A stretch of 64,000 bases of DNA, from contig CM067444.1 of assembly GCA_034508935.3 (NCBI GenBank), positions 82,114,743 to 82,178,742 of the forward strand. Reading direction: 5' to 3'. A program made the translations under genes and the position numbers. This stretch comes from Berghia stephanieae. Taxonomy: Eukaryota; Mollusca; Gastropoda; Nudibranchia; Aeolidiidae. This document shows, piece by piece, positions 1 through 11,989 of this stretch (its first letter is position 1; each line of letters opens with the position of its first letter). The notes under the pieces are model-generated. The model worked only from the letters and a program-made list of their open reading frames with translations. It ran no database searches and was not told where the DNA came from.

Positions 1-1
1 A

Positions 2-820
2 CGGCCTTATGGGCCTGGTGTTGAGATCGTGAAGGAGGAATGTATCAATCATGTTTCAAAGCGTATGGGCACTGCGCTTCGTAATCTAGTTGATGATTGT
101 AGAAAAAAAGGAATTACCTTGGGTGGCAAAGGTCACGGGCGCCTCACTGCTGAGACCATGAGAAAGCTTCAAAAGTATTATGATAAAGCGATTCGAAGCA
201 ATGCCACAGCGGAGGAAATGAGGCGGGCTATTCTTGCTAGCCTTTACCACGGTTATTCTACCGATGACTTTCCTCAACATATGTTTTGTCCTCCTGAACC
301 GGACTCCTGGTGCTTTTATAAAAAAGATGTTGCTGCCCATATGTATCCTGGTGGACACAAGCAGCGTGTACATACTCCTTTGAATTTTGATTTACTCCAT
401 GAGCACTTGAAGCCTGTATATGAAAGGTTGTCTTCAGATGCTTTGTTGAAGCGTTGTGAGATGAAGGCAACACAAAATCCAAATGAAAGCTTTCATAATT
501 CTGTTTGGTCAAGATGCCATAAAACATACTTCCATTCCCTGAAAAAAGTTGAGTTTGGCGTCATAAGTGCAGCTGCAGAGTATAATTTTGGTCCAGCAGG
601 AATAACATCCCTGAAAGTGTCTTTGGGCATAGGTGGACTGGGAGAACACTCCCAGAGGTTGAGTCAGCAAGCAGAGTCAAAAAGACTTGACCAAAGCATA
701 CGGTCTACTCAACATAAAGAGAAAGAAAGACGTAAAATAAAAGCTCAGGCCCGTGAAAAAGCCCAGAGGGAGGCAGAAAAAGAACACGGGGGACCCTCAT
801 ACGGTGCTGGTATGTTTTGA
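2..820 (+). CDS. Mutator-like (MULE) transposase, C-terminal part, copy 1
   Basis: The window opens inside this gene; the frame is open from the first bases to the stop at 818-820, giving about 272 residues. It is the C-terminal half of a Mutator-like DDE transposase of the kind widespread in invertebrate genomes. It starts in the conserved segment ECINHVSKRMGT and includes the NESFHNSVW motif (codons near 481-510), whose glutamate is probably the third catalytic acid by family analogy. The C-terminus is a charged K/R/E-rich tail. The same protein segment recurs at 3588-4407 almost base for base; copy 1 is uninterrupted where copy 2 is shifted, because it has GGG rather than GG at about 127. 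The N-terminal half lies outside the window, so whether copy 1 is a complete gene cannot be judged. Confidence is high for the family and moderate for the catalytic residue. Confidence 0.8.
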   Translation, partial: RPYGPGVEIVKEECINHVSKRMGTALRNLVDDCRKKGITLGGKGHGRLTAETMRKLQKYYDKAIRSNATAEEMRRAILASLYHGYSTDDFPQHMFCPPEPDSWCFYKKDVAAHMYPGGHKQRVHTPLNFDLLHEHLKPVYERLSSDALLKRCEMKATQNPNESFHNSVWSRCHKTYFHSLKKVEFGVISAAAEYNFGPAGITSLKVSLGIGGLGEHSQRLSQQAESKRLDQSIRSTQHKEKERRKIKAQAREKAQREAEKEHGGPSYGAGMF

Positions 821-1964
821 GGTGGTTGTAGTGTTTTGTTCTATTGTTTTCATTAATCATTATGTTTGATCTCGTTTTTCTCAAAATGCCATTTTTAACA
901 CTCTTTTTTGTCTTATTTTGTCATTTATCAATCAATTTGTTTATAACTTGGCATGTCTAGAGTTCTAGTGATTATCTAAAATCATACAGAAGGAATTTTG
1001 AATATCTCTGTTATTTTATGAAAAATTGACATTTTTATGTCAAAAAACATGATTTTTTTGCGTACGAAAATGTTTATTTTTAAAAATTTATAAATAAAAA
1101 TGTATTTGAAATATTTCAAAAACGCTCTGTATTTTTTTTTGTATTGTACAAATAAACTACCATGCAAAATTTCAAAACAATTCCATGGAAACTTATTGAG
1201 AAAGTAACTTTTAAAAATAGCACTCAGAGAGGACAAAAATCCAAGATGGCGGCCGTCACCATGGCAACCGGACACGCCCACCGAAATAAATCACATGGTT
1301 CGAATCCATTGGTCATAGGCAATGTCCCAATATAAAAAGATATTGGATATAACCATTATTCTTGAAAATAGTTTCAGGTGTCGCCCTCCCCTTAATAACA
1401 ATATTTTCAACCGTGAAAACTTTAAAAAAATCCAATTTCAGACAATTTTGGCACCCAAAAATTCAAAATTCAGACTGTGGCAGTCAGTTCAATTAAAATA
1501 AGATATGGAAGGCACCATACTTCATTGATACTTCATGAAAATTGTAATTAAGCATCACACGGTATATAACACTCATAATCAAACATTTTAATTATGCATT
1601 CATTCATAATAATAAAACCGATTTATTGTCATTGGAAATTGTGAGATCTTCGGCATAATAGAATATGCATAGTTAATCTATTTGAATGGGTTTGGTTCAT
1701 ATCTAGCCTTGGTTTTGTGATTTCAAACTTGTATTATTTTACTATTCATTCATTATTTCATAATGATCAAGGATTACGTTTAACATTATTTTAAACTGAA
1801 TTCTTTTGTGTAAATAGTATGAGCATAGTGATGTTTAAATTGATTTTTTAAGGAAACACTTTTAATCACTTGAATAATTTAGACACTTATTTTTGATTTG
1901 TATATAGCATTTTTGCCATCCTTGGGGTAAGAAACGGTTTGAAAATTTTGGTGATCTTGAAATT

Positions 1965-2119
1965 CTGGGGGGGGTTCCGACCTCCCATAGTGGGCAGGGA
2001 GCACTTACTATTCTTCTATCCCCATATCTGTTTTCCAACATGCTTTCTTTCTTTTGTCTTGGGACTGAGATTATTTGGGTTTGTGTTGCAAGTGCCGTAA
2101 ATCCTTAAAATCAAACAGG
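1965..2119 (+). mobile_element. Retroposon family B, short internally deleted form
   Basis: The sequence starts with the family B head (CTGGG followed by a G run, then GACCTCCCATAGTGGGCAGG). After the TTGTCTTGGGACTGAGATT segment it jumps directly to the family tail (GTGTTGCAAGTGCCGTAAAT). The central ~380 bp of the long form are absent. A duplicate lies at 5709-5869. Confidence 0.7.
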
Positions 2120-2775
2120 ATGTCGAATGTTCCCCGCCCCCACCCCTCACTTATTTCTCTTGGATCCATAAAAAGTATGAATACTTTGCTTTCCTATAAG
2201 GGCTGTATGTATGCAAAACTATCTACCAAGATTGTAAATTAATATATTTGAAGATTAAAGGGAATAGTTTCGTTTTTGTATTTTTTGTTTTCCTATTGAA
2301 ACTGCTGTTATTATATTTATGTTAAATCCTTTTCAATCTTTGATACTCTTTATATTTACATTATTCAACCTCCTCTTATTATGAAAAATTCATAAAAACG
2401 ACATTTGGCTCCGTTTCTACATGTCAAGTCTTTGAAATTTTTAAAAATGAAGTTGATGCCAATTACATAAAAACATAATTTAAATAATTACATAATTTAA
2501 TGTTATTTAATCCTTGTTTTGGTGAATGTTTTTTAAAGTTAAACTATAGGACAACTTTTTTCTCCCTAAAAATTAAGAATTTTTTTTAAATTTTCAAGTG
2601 GCAGGTCTGCATAATGTAACCATTTTAACATCCCTTGTTTTTTTTATCTCACCAAAGGTTTAAATTTATTTTCCCTTGTTGTTTTAAACCCGAATTTTTA
2701 AAGAGCAAACTTTCCCAACAAATTTTTTTTTTTGATTGTTTTATTTTCCTGCCCTTTAATTTTAATTCAATTTCA

Positions 2776-4407
2776 ATTAATCACTAAAATTAATGATGTG
2801 CAGCAGTTAGATCGTCTTGTTTCCGTGTTGAATTGTCCCACTTGTAAAAATAGCAACTGTTTGTCTTTGAATGTGTCCAAAAGATATGGAATGTCGTCTC
2901 GTCTCAATGTAATTTGTGATATTTGTGAAGATAATGTTTCATCTGTGTTTTCTTCGCGTAGGAAAGAGAAGAGTATGAGCCATCCCAAACCATTCGTCGT
3001 CAATGAGGTTTGTACTCTGTCCTCCCTACTGGTTGGTTTAGGTCCGTACAGCTTTAATAAGTTTTGCGGACATACAGAGCTTTCTGGTATGCACCAAAAG
3101 TCCTTCAATAAGTTTGCAGAACGAATCTATAGCTGCAACAAACGCATTGGAGATGAAATATTCTCAAAAGCAGCGAATGTTGTACGCCAGGAGTACCAAC
3201 GTACGCAAGCAGGGGAAGTGCTTGATATTGCCGTAAGTTATGATGGCTCGTGGTTGACCCGTGGCCACAAATCTTTGATTGGAATTGGGTGTGTGGTAGA
3301 AATACTGACCGGCCTTGTGATTGATGCTCATGTCATGAGCTTGCATTGCCACGTATGTGCACAGACAGGGGAATGGATCAAACGTGAGAACCCGCAGCGT
3401 TATGATAGGTGGCTTACAGAGCACAAAGAAAGTGGAGAATGCTCAATAAACTTCAGCGGAAGCTCTGGTATGATGGAAGTGACAGCAGCTGAAGTTCTTT
3501 GGAACCGGTCAGTTGAGAAACACAATTTTCGCTACACCACAATGATCAGTGATGGTGATTCTAAGGCGTACAATAATTTGAAGGCATTACGGCCTTATGG
3601 GCCTGGTGTTGAGATCGTGAAGGAGGAATGTATCAATCATGTTTCAAAGCGTATGGGCACTGCGCTTCGTAATCTAGTTGATGATTGTAGAAAAAAAGGA
3701 ATTACCTTGGGTGGCAAAGGTCACGGCGCCTCACTGCTGAGACCATGAGAAAGCTTCAAAAGTATTATGATAAAGCGATTCGAAGCAATGCCACAGCGGA
3801 GGAAATGAGGCGGGCTATTCTTGCTAGCCTTTACCACGGTTATTCTACCGATGACTTTCCTCAACATATGTTTTGTCCTCCTGAACCGGACTCCTGGTGC
3901 TTTTATAAAAAAGATGTTGCTGCCCATATGTATCCTGGTGGACACAAGCAGCGTGTACATACTCCTTTGAATTTTGATTTACTCCATGAGCACTTGAAGC
4001 CTGTATATGAAAGGTTGTCTTCAGATGCTTTGTTGAAGCGTTGTGAGATGAAGGCAACACAAAATCCAAATGAAAGCTTTCATAATTCTGTTTGGTCAAG
4101 ATGCCATAAAACATACTTCCATTCCCTGAAAAAAGTTGAGTTTGGCGTCATAAGTGCAGCTGCAGAGTATAATTTTGGTCCAGCAGGAATAACATCCCTG
4201 AAAGTGTCTTTGGGCATAGGTGGACTGGGAGAACACTCCCAGAGGTTGAGTCAGCAAGCAGAGTCAAAAAGACTTGACCAAAGCATACGGTCTACTCAAC
4301 ATAAAGAGAAAGAAAGACGTAAAATAAAAGCTCAGGCCCGTGAAAAAGCCCAGAGGGAGGCAGAAAAAGAACACGGGGGACCCTCATACGGTGCTGGTAT
4401 GTTTTGA
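2776..4407 (+). pseudogene. Mutator-like (MULE) transposase, copy 2, with one frameshift
   Basis: Two overlapping reading frames (2732-3748 and 3745-4407) together cover a Mutator-like transposase of about 540 residues that would cut and paste its own element. The N-terminus carries paired CxxC knuckles (CPTC near 2850 and CDIC near 2920), probably a zinc-binding domain. The DDE core shows SYDGSW (Asp codon 3242-3244), MISDGDS (Asp codon 3551-3553) and NESFHNSVW (Glu codon 4072-4074). The first ~15 residues of the upstream frame come from sequence before the duplication junction, so the true start is uncertain. One G is missing near 3726 relative to copy 1, which moves translation out of frame. 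Since the copies otherwise differ mostly in homopolymer lengths, this could be a consensus error rather than a real lesion. I could not identify terminal inverted repeats by eye. Confidence 0.8.
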
Positions 4408-6545
4408 GGTGGTTGTAGTGTTTTGTTCTATTGTTTTCATTAATCATTATGTTTGATCTCGTTTTTCTCAAAATGCCATTTTTTAACACTCTTTTTTGTC
4501 TTATTTTGTCATTTATCAATCAATTTGTTTATAACTTGGCATGTCTAGAGTTCTAGTGATTATCTAAAATCATACAGAAGGAATTTTGAATATCTCTGTT
4601 ATTTTATGAAAAATTGACATTTTTATGTCAAAAAACATGATTTTTTTGCGTACGAAAAATGTTTATTTTTAAAAATTTATAAATAAAAATGTATTTGAAA
4701 TATTTCAAAAACGCTCTGTATTTTTTTTTGTATTGTACAAATAAACTACCATGCAAAATTTCAAAACAATTCCATGGAAACTTATTGAGAAAGTAACTTT
4801 TAAAAATAGCACTCAGAGAGGACAAAAATCCAAGATGGCGGCCGTCACCATGGCAACCGGACACGCCCACCGAAATAAATCACATGGTTCGAATCCATTG
4901 GTCATAGGCAATGTCCCAATATAAAAAGATATTGGATATAACCATTATTCTTGAAAATAGTTTCAGGTGTCGCCCCTCCCCTTAATAACAATATTTTCAA
5001 CCCGTGAAAACTTTAAAAAAATCCAATTTCAGACAATTTTGGCACCCAAAAATTCAAAATTCAGACTGTGGCAGTCAGTTCAATTAAAATAAGATATGGA
5101 AGGCACCATACTTCATTGATACTTCATGAAAATTGTAATTAAGCATCACACGGTATATAACACTCATAATCAAACATTTTAATTATGCATTCATTCATAA
5201 TAATAAAACCGATTTATTGTCATTGGAAATTGTGAGATCTTCGGCATAATAGAATATGCATAGTTAATCTATTTGAATGGGTTTGGTTCATATCTAGCCT
5301 TGGTTTTGTGATTTCAAACTTGTATTATTTTACTATTCATTCATTATTTCATAATGATCAAGGATTACGTTTAACATTATTTTAAACTGAATTCTTTTGT
5401 GTAAATAGTATGAGCATAGTGATGTTTAAATTGATTTTTTAAGGAAACACTTTTAATCACTTGAATAATTTAGACACTTATTTTTGATTTGTATATAGCA
5501 TTTTTCATTATTCAAACTTATGTTGTTGTTTTTTTTACCTTTAAAAAATGTTGTTATAGCATGTTGAAAAAGTGTATTATTACTGATTATATCCATAGAT
5601 GATTTTTGTTATTTTCATACTTAAGTTCTCCTTTCACATCACACAGTTACATTATATTGCCATCCTTAGGTAGAGCAACGTGTTTGACAATTTGGTGATC
5701 TTGAAATTCTAGGTGGGATTCCTGACCTCCCATAGTGGGCAGGGAGGCACTTACTATGTCTTCTATCCCCCTATATCTGTTTTCCAACATGCTTTCTTTC
5801 TTTTGTCTTGGGACTGAGATTACTTGGTTTGTGTTGCAAGTGCCGTAAAATCCTTAAAATCAAACAGGATGTCGAATGTTCCCCTCCCCCACCCCTCACC
5901 TTATTTCTCTTGGATCCATAAAAAGTATGAATACATTGCTTTTCCTATATATGGCTGTATGTATGCAAAACTATCTACCAAGATTGTAAATTAATATATT
6001 TGAAGATTGAAGGAATAGTTTCGTTTTTTGTATATTTTGTTTCTATTGAAACTGCTGTTATTATATTTATGTTCAATCCTTTTCAATCTTTGATACTCTT
6101 TATATTTACATTATTCAGACCTGCCTCTTATTATGAAAAATTCATAGAATTACGACATTTTGGCTCCGGTTTCTACATGTCTAAGTCATTGAAATATTTA
6201 AAATGAGAGTTGATGCCAGATTACATAATAACATAATTTAAATAATTACATAATTGAAGTGTTATTTAATCCTTGTTCGGGTGAATTGTTGATTTTGAAA
6301 GTTAACTCTAGCGAGCACACTTTTTTTCTCTCCTAAAAATTACGAATTTTTAAGTTTTCAAGTAGGCAGGTCTGCATAATGTAGACCATTTCAACATCCA
6401 TTGTTTTTTGTATCTCACCAAAGTGTTGTAAATTTTATGTCCTTGTTGTTTTAACTGAGATTTAATGAGGCTAATCTTCCAAGCAAAATTTGCTTTGTGA
6501 TTGTTATTGTCACTGCCCTTTAATTTTAAGTTGCTAATTACAATT
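3588..6545 (+). repeat. Direct duplication, unit 2 (partner 1-2775)
   Basis: This is the second copy of the unit made of the transposase 3' half plus ~2.1 kb of A+T-rich 3' flank. Downstream of the transposase stop (4405-4407) I see no further gene. The flank contains a short internally deleted copy of retroposon family B at 5709-5869. Confidence 0.85.
5709..5869 (+). mobile_element. Retroposon family B, short form (duplicate)
   Basis: Same head-to-tail short form as at 1965-2119, carried along in the direct duplication. Confidence 0.7.
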
Positions 6546-7402
6546 GAATCAGCTAATGTATGTAATAGTGGTCTTTCTCGTTGATGTTCAAGGTTAGTAA
6601 AAAAAAATTGGGAGCTAGAGGGTAAAGGGGTGTCATGTGATGGTAAAACTAAATCCAAAAGATTTTAATCAGATAGTGAATACAAATGTGCACTTTCATT
6701 TTATGTTTAACGCTCGTTTTAAAGATAACTAAACACTTCAAGTCGTACTCATTATTATGTTTGGCTGATCAGTTTGATAGGAGGTAGGTTTGTGAGGATT
6801 ACCACTGATTTGGTCATCTACCTCCTTATATTCCTTGTGTTTTAATGTGTCTTTCTTTACTTGTTCTATAATTAGGTTTTTGCTTAGGCCATGGCCAGTG
6901 TTGCTTTCCATGAGGTTTTTTCCTGTAAATCATATTCTGAGTGAATGAGTGTTTTAAAGTATTGGAGTGTCTCACTCCTGGTGGGAACTCTGTGTAACTC
7001 TGATTTAGTGGATTGGGTTGAATAATAGCCATTTCTGTACTCTTTTTATGACCAGTTCTAATTATTTATGAGTTTTGAATAGTTGCTATTTGTGAATTCG
7101 TGAAAATTTACTAGACTGATCTTGTTTGTGATGAAAGTACGATTCATTTATGTAGTTGGGTCGATATCAGAATCTACCTCTATTCCTTGTTTGAACTAAC
7201 TAATCCCATTTAGTACAGTTTCTTCAGTGCTCTCTTAAGGGAGATCAACATCCTCTTCCGTTTTCCATGTAAACCCTCCAGAGTAGAGTAGAGGGGTGGG
7301 ATGACAGTGTTAGAAACTTTAAGAGATGATTCATTTTTTGATATATCGTGTTTGTTGTATTGTAGATAATGTGATGTTTATTTATTTATTTTTTTCTTAG
7401 TT
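6546..7402 (+). other. A+T-rich non-coding stretch
   Basis: Beyond the duplication end I see no convincing coding frame, splice-bounded exon or recognised repeat here. Confidence 0.5.
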
Positions 7403-7412
7403 TTAATAATAC

Positions 7413-8003
7413 GCCTGGGTGGGGCTCTTGACCTCCCACAGTGGGCAGGGAGGTACATACTGTCTCTTCTATCCCCATATGTCTGTTTTCCAACATGCTT
7501 TCTGTCTTTGTCTTGGAATGAGATTTCTTGGTTTTGTCCTATGTGTTGCAAGCGCCGTAAAACCCTTAAAAACAAAAAACAATTGGTTTTGTCCTGGCCC
7601 TGGCCGGATACCCTGGCTGGGAGGGAAGCAGTCAAATGTGTAGTTGGTTTTGGGAGATATTTTTTCCCTTGTAAATCATCTCTCTGTTATGCGCTGTATT
7701 ATGTTTTGTTTAAGTATTATATAGGATTTGTGAACATTTGAGTGTATTCCTCTTAGTGGGGACCTGTGCTTGTTTCTGGATAAGACTTTTAAAATCTCAA
7801 ACTAAATACACTGATAGTGTGCTCTTGGAATCTACATCTGCTACCTATTTAAACCAATTCCCCTTTGTCTGCCTTATTCTTGGATGTTTTAATTGTAATT
7901 CTAGAACTTTTTACTATCCCATTTTCTTCCCTTTTACTGGCCCTGATATGACCTCTATGTGTCGCAAGCGCCGTAAAACCCTTAAAAACAACAAACAAAA
8001 CAA
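7413..8003 (+). mobile_element. Retroposon family B, full copy with perfect 10-bp TSD
   Basis: The ~530-bp non-autonomous retroposon begins CTGGGTGGGG and ends in TGTTGCAAGCGCCGTAAAAC followed by an A-rich tail with scattered C. It is flanked by the perfect 10-bp direct repeat TTAATAATAC at 7403-7412 and 8004-8013. TSDs of this length with an A-rich 3' end indicate LINE-type retroposition. The copy has itself been hit by a 42-bp tail-only insertion at 7541-7582. I could not see a clear pol III A/B box, so whether this is a SINE or a deletion derivative of a LINE is open. Confidence 0.8.
7541..7582 (+). mobile_element. Family B, extreme 5'-truncated copy (42-bp tail only)
   Basis: Inside the 7413-8003 copy a 42-bp piece consisting only of the family tail (from ATGTGTTGCAAGCGCCGTAA through the A-rich end) is bracketed by a perfect 13-bp direct repeat, TTGGTTTTGTCCT, at 7528-7540 and 7583-7595. 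The surrounding family B sequence resumes exactly after the second repeat. Confidence 0.8.
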
Positions 8004-8189
8004 TTAATAATACCCAACAAAGCCAAAGTAACAGTAAAAGGCTCCATTGTGATGATATGCATTTTCCTCGTATTATATTTGAGGTTAAATTATACAGCTC
8101 AGTTTTGTGCACACTCTTTAAGGTCTTTAAGGTCAGACACAGTAGTGCATTTGCTTCAAAGTGAGCAATTGAGCTTTTTTACTCAATGA

Positions 8190-8278
8190 AGAAACGAGAT
8201 GTCGACAGAAGGCTCAAACCTGAGTCCCCTAGGTGGAAGTGCAGTGCTTTATCCACTTGGCCATCTCAACCCTTGTAT
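8190..8278 (-). repeat. tRNA-like SINE head
   Basis: On the minus strand there is an A-box-like segment TGGCCAAGTGGATAAAGCAC and a B-box-like GGTTTGAGCC at tRNA spacing. No intact acceptor stem is apparent, so this is a tRNA-derived repeat head rather than a functional tRNA gene. Confidence 0.55.
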
Positions 8279-8407
8279 CAAATAGAGGCAGTAAAAGGAA
8301 TTGTTATTATTATTTATATTTAAATAGTCCATGTATGGAATCTTAATATTTATCTCAAGAATTGGAAGGGTTATTGAAAGAGTAGAAATTATCTCACAGA
8401 GTCAGGA

Positions 8408-8922
8408 CTGGGTGGGGTTCCCGACCTCCCATAGTGGTACTTGCTGTGTCTTCTATCCCCCTTGTATATGTTTTCCAATTGCTTCATGTCTTTTCTTGGA
8501 ATGAGATTACTTAGTTTTGTCCTGATCCTGGCTGGAGTCCTTGGCTGGGAGAGAGTTAATCGAATGTATAGTTAGAGTTTTGAGAGGTGATATTTATTTT
8601 CATTGTAAACCATCTCTGTGTTATTTACTTTTATTTTTAAAATTTTTAACATTTGATTTGTAAACATTTGAGTGTGTATTCCCATAACTAATTAGTGGGA
8701 TCTTGTGCTGGTGTCCGGGTGAGACTTTTAGGTGATCTCAAACTAAGTACACTGATATCTGTTCCCTATTTGAACCAGTCCCCTTTTGTCTTACTTTTTC
8801 CTCAAGTCCTTTTTATTGTACATCTAGAATGTTTTTACTATTCAATTTTCTTCCTTTTTATTGGCGTGCATATGGCCTAAATGTTTTGTAAGCGCCGTAA
8901 AAACATTAAAAAACATAAAAAG
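8408..8922 (+). mobile_element. Retroposon family B, full-length copy
   Basis: Head CTGGGTGGGGTTCC at 8408, the conserved central CTCAAACTAAGTACACTG block and the tail GTAAGCGCCGTAAAAACATT with an A-rich end. A short AGGACT match at both flanks may be a TSD remnant. Confidence 0.75.
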
Positions 8923-9302
8923 ATAGGACTTTGTGAATTCTTGAAATCTCAGGTTTTAGAGTTTTTGACAAAATGAAGGGCATTTTAATTGGTCAGTATC
9001 TGAAGGATGAGTGTGTAGTGTAGTGATTGAGGTTACCGTATTCCGTAGATGTAAATCAGATAGGACACAATATTCAAACTGTGTTTGGATTTAAGTACAG
9101 GCTGTTGCTTTATATAATAATCCATATTTTGTTGATATTGAAACTTTACATGTACAATTTGCTATTAGTTACGATCATGTATTGTGCTGTGCTGAACTGT
9201 TCTTTGCTTTTTTTTTTTTTTTTTTTGCCATTACTTGTTGAACGAAGCTTAGCTTTACACAAAGGACTGGTTAGGTGTTTTATGGACATTGTAATGTGTA
9301 GG

Positions 9303-9445
9303 TGTGTGTGTGTGTATGTGTGTGGGTGTGTGTGTGTATGTGAATGTGTTAATGTTTGATTGTGTGTGTAATAGAGAGGATGGGGGGGGGGAGAAGAGAG
9401 AGAGAATGAGTGTTTGTGTGTGTGTGTGGGGAGAAAGGATGAGGA

Positions 9446-9510
<65 letters not shown>

Positions 9511-9545
9511 GAGAGAGAGAGAGAAGAGAGGAGAGAGGAGATGTG
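9303..9545 (+). repeat. (GT)n then (GA)n microsatellites
   Basis: Interrupted GT repeats from about 9303 to 9430 are followed by a long GA/GAGAG tract to about 9545. Confidence 0.9.
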
Positions 9546-9677
9546 TTAGTCTTTACCTAAAGAATGTCTTTAAAATTGAATTTTTCTCTCTCCTTTAATC
9601 AGTAATTTTAAAATTGTCCCGACTTTTAAAGGATATATTTTATGTACCTTTGTCTTCAGGGTTTCAGCAATGTCTTA

Positions 9678-10147
9678 TGGATGGGGTTCCTGACCTCCCA
9701 TCTTATATCCTCCTTTATCTGTTTTCCAACATGCTTTTTGTCTTTGTCTTGGTTTTATCCTGGTCCTGGCCGGATAACCTGGCTGGGAGGGAAGCAGTCA
9801 AATGTATAGTTTTGGGAGATGATATTTTTTTGTCTTATAAATCATCTCTCTGTTCTGCACTGTATTATATATATATGGTTAGTAAACATTTGAGTGTATT
9901 CCTCTTAGTGAGAACCCGTGCTTGTGTCTGAATGAGACGTTTAGGTGATCTTAAACTAAGTACACTGATATGATGCTTTTGGAATCTACATCTCTACTCT
10001 GTTTGAACTAATTCCCCTCTGTCTTCCTTTTTCTTGGGTATTTTATTTGTAATTCTAGAACTTTTTACTATTCCATTTTCTTCTTTTTCCTGGCGCTGAT
10101 ATGACCTACATGTGTTGCAAACGCCCTAAAACCCTTAAAAACATGTC
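9678..10147 (+). mobile_element. Retroposon family B copy, probable 7-bp TSD
   Basis: The head is slightly shortened (ATGGGGTTCCTGACC) and the tail is a variant (GTTGCAAACGCCCTAAAACC). ATGTCTT occurs just before the head (~9669) and just after the tail (~10143), consistent with a target duplication. Confidence 0.7.
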
Positions 10148-10588
10148 TTCTCTCGTGTTTCTTGTTGAACTTGTTGTTGTTGTTACTCTTTGTGCAATGC
10201 TGTTTTCTTTTTTTTTTTTCTTTTTTTTTTTTTTATATTTGCTGCCATCAAAGTGACAAAATAAGGAATAGGCACTGTTGTGAGAATAAACAAAAATCTA
10301 AAAAGGAGTGTATGAAAGCAAGTGCGAGACTAAGCCAAAAGAATGAAAAATAAAACAAAACATAATCATCCCAAACAATCAGCCTGTGTGGACAGGCTGT
10401 TTTTTTCTTTTTTTTATTATTAGCGGATGATTATTTTCTTTCTGCTTTGTCTAGTACTGTTTTCCTGCTTGTCATTGCATTGCAATGTTTTATACACATC
10501 TTTTTGGATTTTTACATTTGCTACTGAGATATGTGTAAGTATCATTTGTACTATGCCCTTAAGCCACGGTTTATGCATGCATCACTTG

Positions 10589-10590
10589 AC

Positions 10591-10682
<92 letters not shown>
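10589..10682 (+). repeat. (TTA)n microsatellite
   Basis: About 30 uninterrupted TTA units. Confidence 0.95.
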
Positions 10683-10766
10683 TTTATGACAGACTTGTAT
10701 GATGTCTTAAAATGATGGAAATGTATTGTGTTTTGCAGGTCTTTTACCCAAACACAATTATGGCTT

Positions 10767-11287
10767 CTGGATGGGGTTCCTACCTCCCATAGTGGGCAGG
10801 GAGGTACTTATTGTGTCTTCTACCCCTATATCTGTTTTCCAACTTGCATTCTGTCTTTGTCTTGGAATGAGATTGCTTGGTTTTGTTCTGGCCCTGGTCG
10901 GAGTCCTGGCTGGGAGGGAAACAGTCAAATGCATAGTTATTGTTTTGGGAGATGATATTTTTTTCCTTGTAAATCATCTCTCTGTTATGTATTATTATAT
11001 TTGTTATAATTTATAATGTAAGCATTTGAGTGTATTCCTCTTAGTGGGGGCCGTGCTTGTGTTCAGACGAGACTTATTGGTGATCTCAAACTAAGTACAT
11101 TGATGGTATGCTCTTGGAATCTACATCTGATCCCTATTTTTTCCCAGTTCCCCTTTGTCTTACTTTTTCTTGGATGCTTTAATTGTAATTCTAGAACTTT
11201 TTACTATCCCATTTTCTTCCTTTTTACTGGTGCTGATATAACCTATTGTGTTGCAAGCGCCGTAAAACCCTTAAAAACAAAAACAAA
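10767..11287 (+). mobile_element. Retroposon family B copy with perfect 13-bp TSD
   Basis: A ~521-bp element flanked by ACAATTATGGCTT at 10754-10766 and 11288-11300. The tail is TTGCAAGCGCCGTAAAACCC plus an A/C-rich end. Confidence 0.85.
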
Positions 11288-11545
11288 ACAATTATGGCTT
11301 TGTTTTAAAACATTTTTATCATGGATAATTATTTTGCGTTGGTATGAGAGCATTTTCATTGCTACAGTGAGGCAATAAATTTTTTTGTATTAGCACACTT
11401 GCAAATAAGTACACATCGATTACAATAGTTTGGCATGAAGTAAAAGCACAGAAGATTAGTTTTCCGGTCCACAGCATTGTGAGAGGGTTAGGCCAAACGT
11501 AAGATACAAGGGGCAAGTACATGGTTAAATTGACATTATCAAAAG

Positions 11546-11786
11546 TAGTCTTTCGGAGGCATTATGTCCATGGAGCTGGAGTTTATCTCAGTTTGCCACC
11601 CTTTGGATAGGACACTGGCCTATTGCAAAGTACGTTCTGTCAGATCTAGTAGACTCAGCTACCCAATCGCTGCTGGGTGGACACGCGGGAGGGGGGGTGT
11701 CAGAAAAAAAATGTCGACTTCACCGGGGATGATCTTGGGTCTCTTTGTGAGCCGACTGCTCTACCAACTGAGCTCTCAGGACCCTC
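11546..11786 (-). mobile_element. tRNA-derived SINE family A, nearly full length
   Basis: On the minus strand the tRNA-like head (GAGCTCAGTTGGTAGAGCAG, an A box) starts at 11786 and is followed by the family body with CCACCCAGCAGCGATTGGGT, ending near the CCATGGACATAATG segment. Other copies lie at 14874 (interrupted), 25400, 43898, 53053 and 60303. Confidence 0.75.
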
Positions 11787-11989
11787 CAACAGTATCAGAG
11801 GTGACCTTGTTAATTTGTAAAAAAACAAAGCCACAAACAATTAGAAAAACCTCATAGGCAGGTGTCAGTCTATTTCGCCTCAGATAATCATCTCTTGATG
11901 ACTCCATATTGCTATATATCATGCAGCAGACTTTATTCTGACCAGCTCGCAAAAAAGTCCCCTTTTGGTGGATTTCCCATGTCCAATGG

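Larger units (their letters stand above)
1..2775 (+). repeat. Direct duplication, unit 1 (partner 3588-6545)
   Basis: Bases 1-1914 match 3588-5504 almost exactly, and 1915-2775 match 5657-6545 with many small indels. About 150 bp present in unit 2 (5505-5656) are absent here. Differences in the first part are nearly all one-base changes in runs of A, T, C or G. The junction where unit 1 gives way to the transposase N-terminus is at about 2775. Confidence 0.85.
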
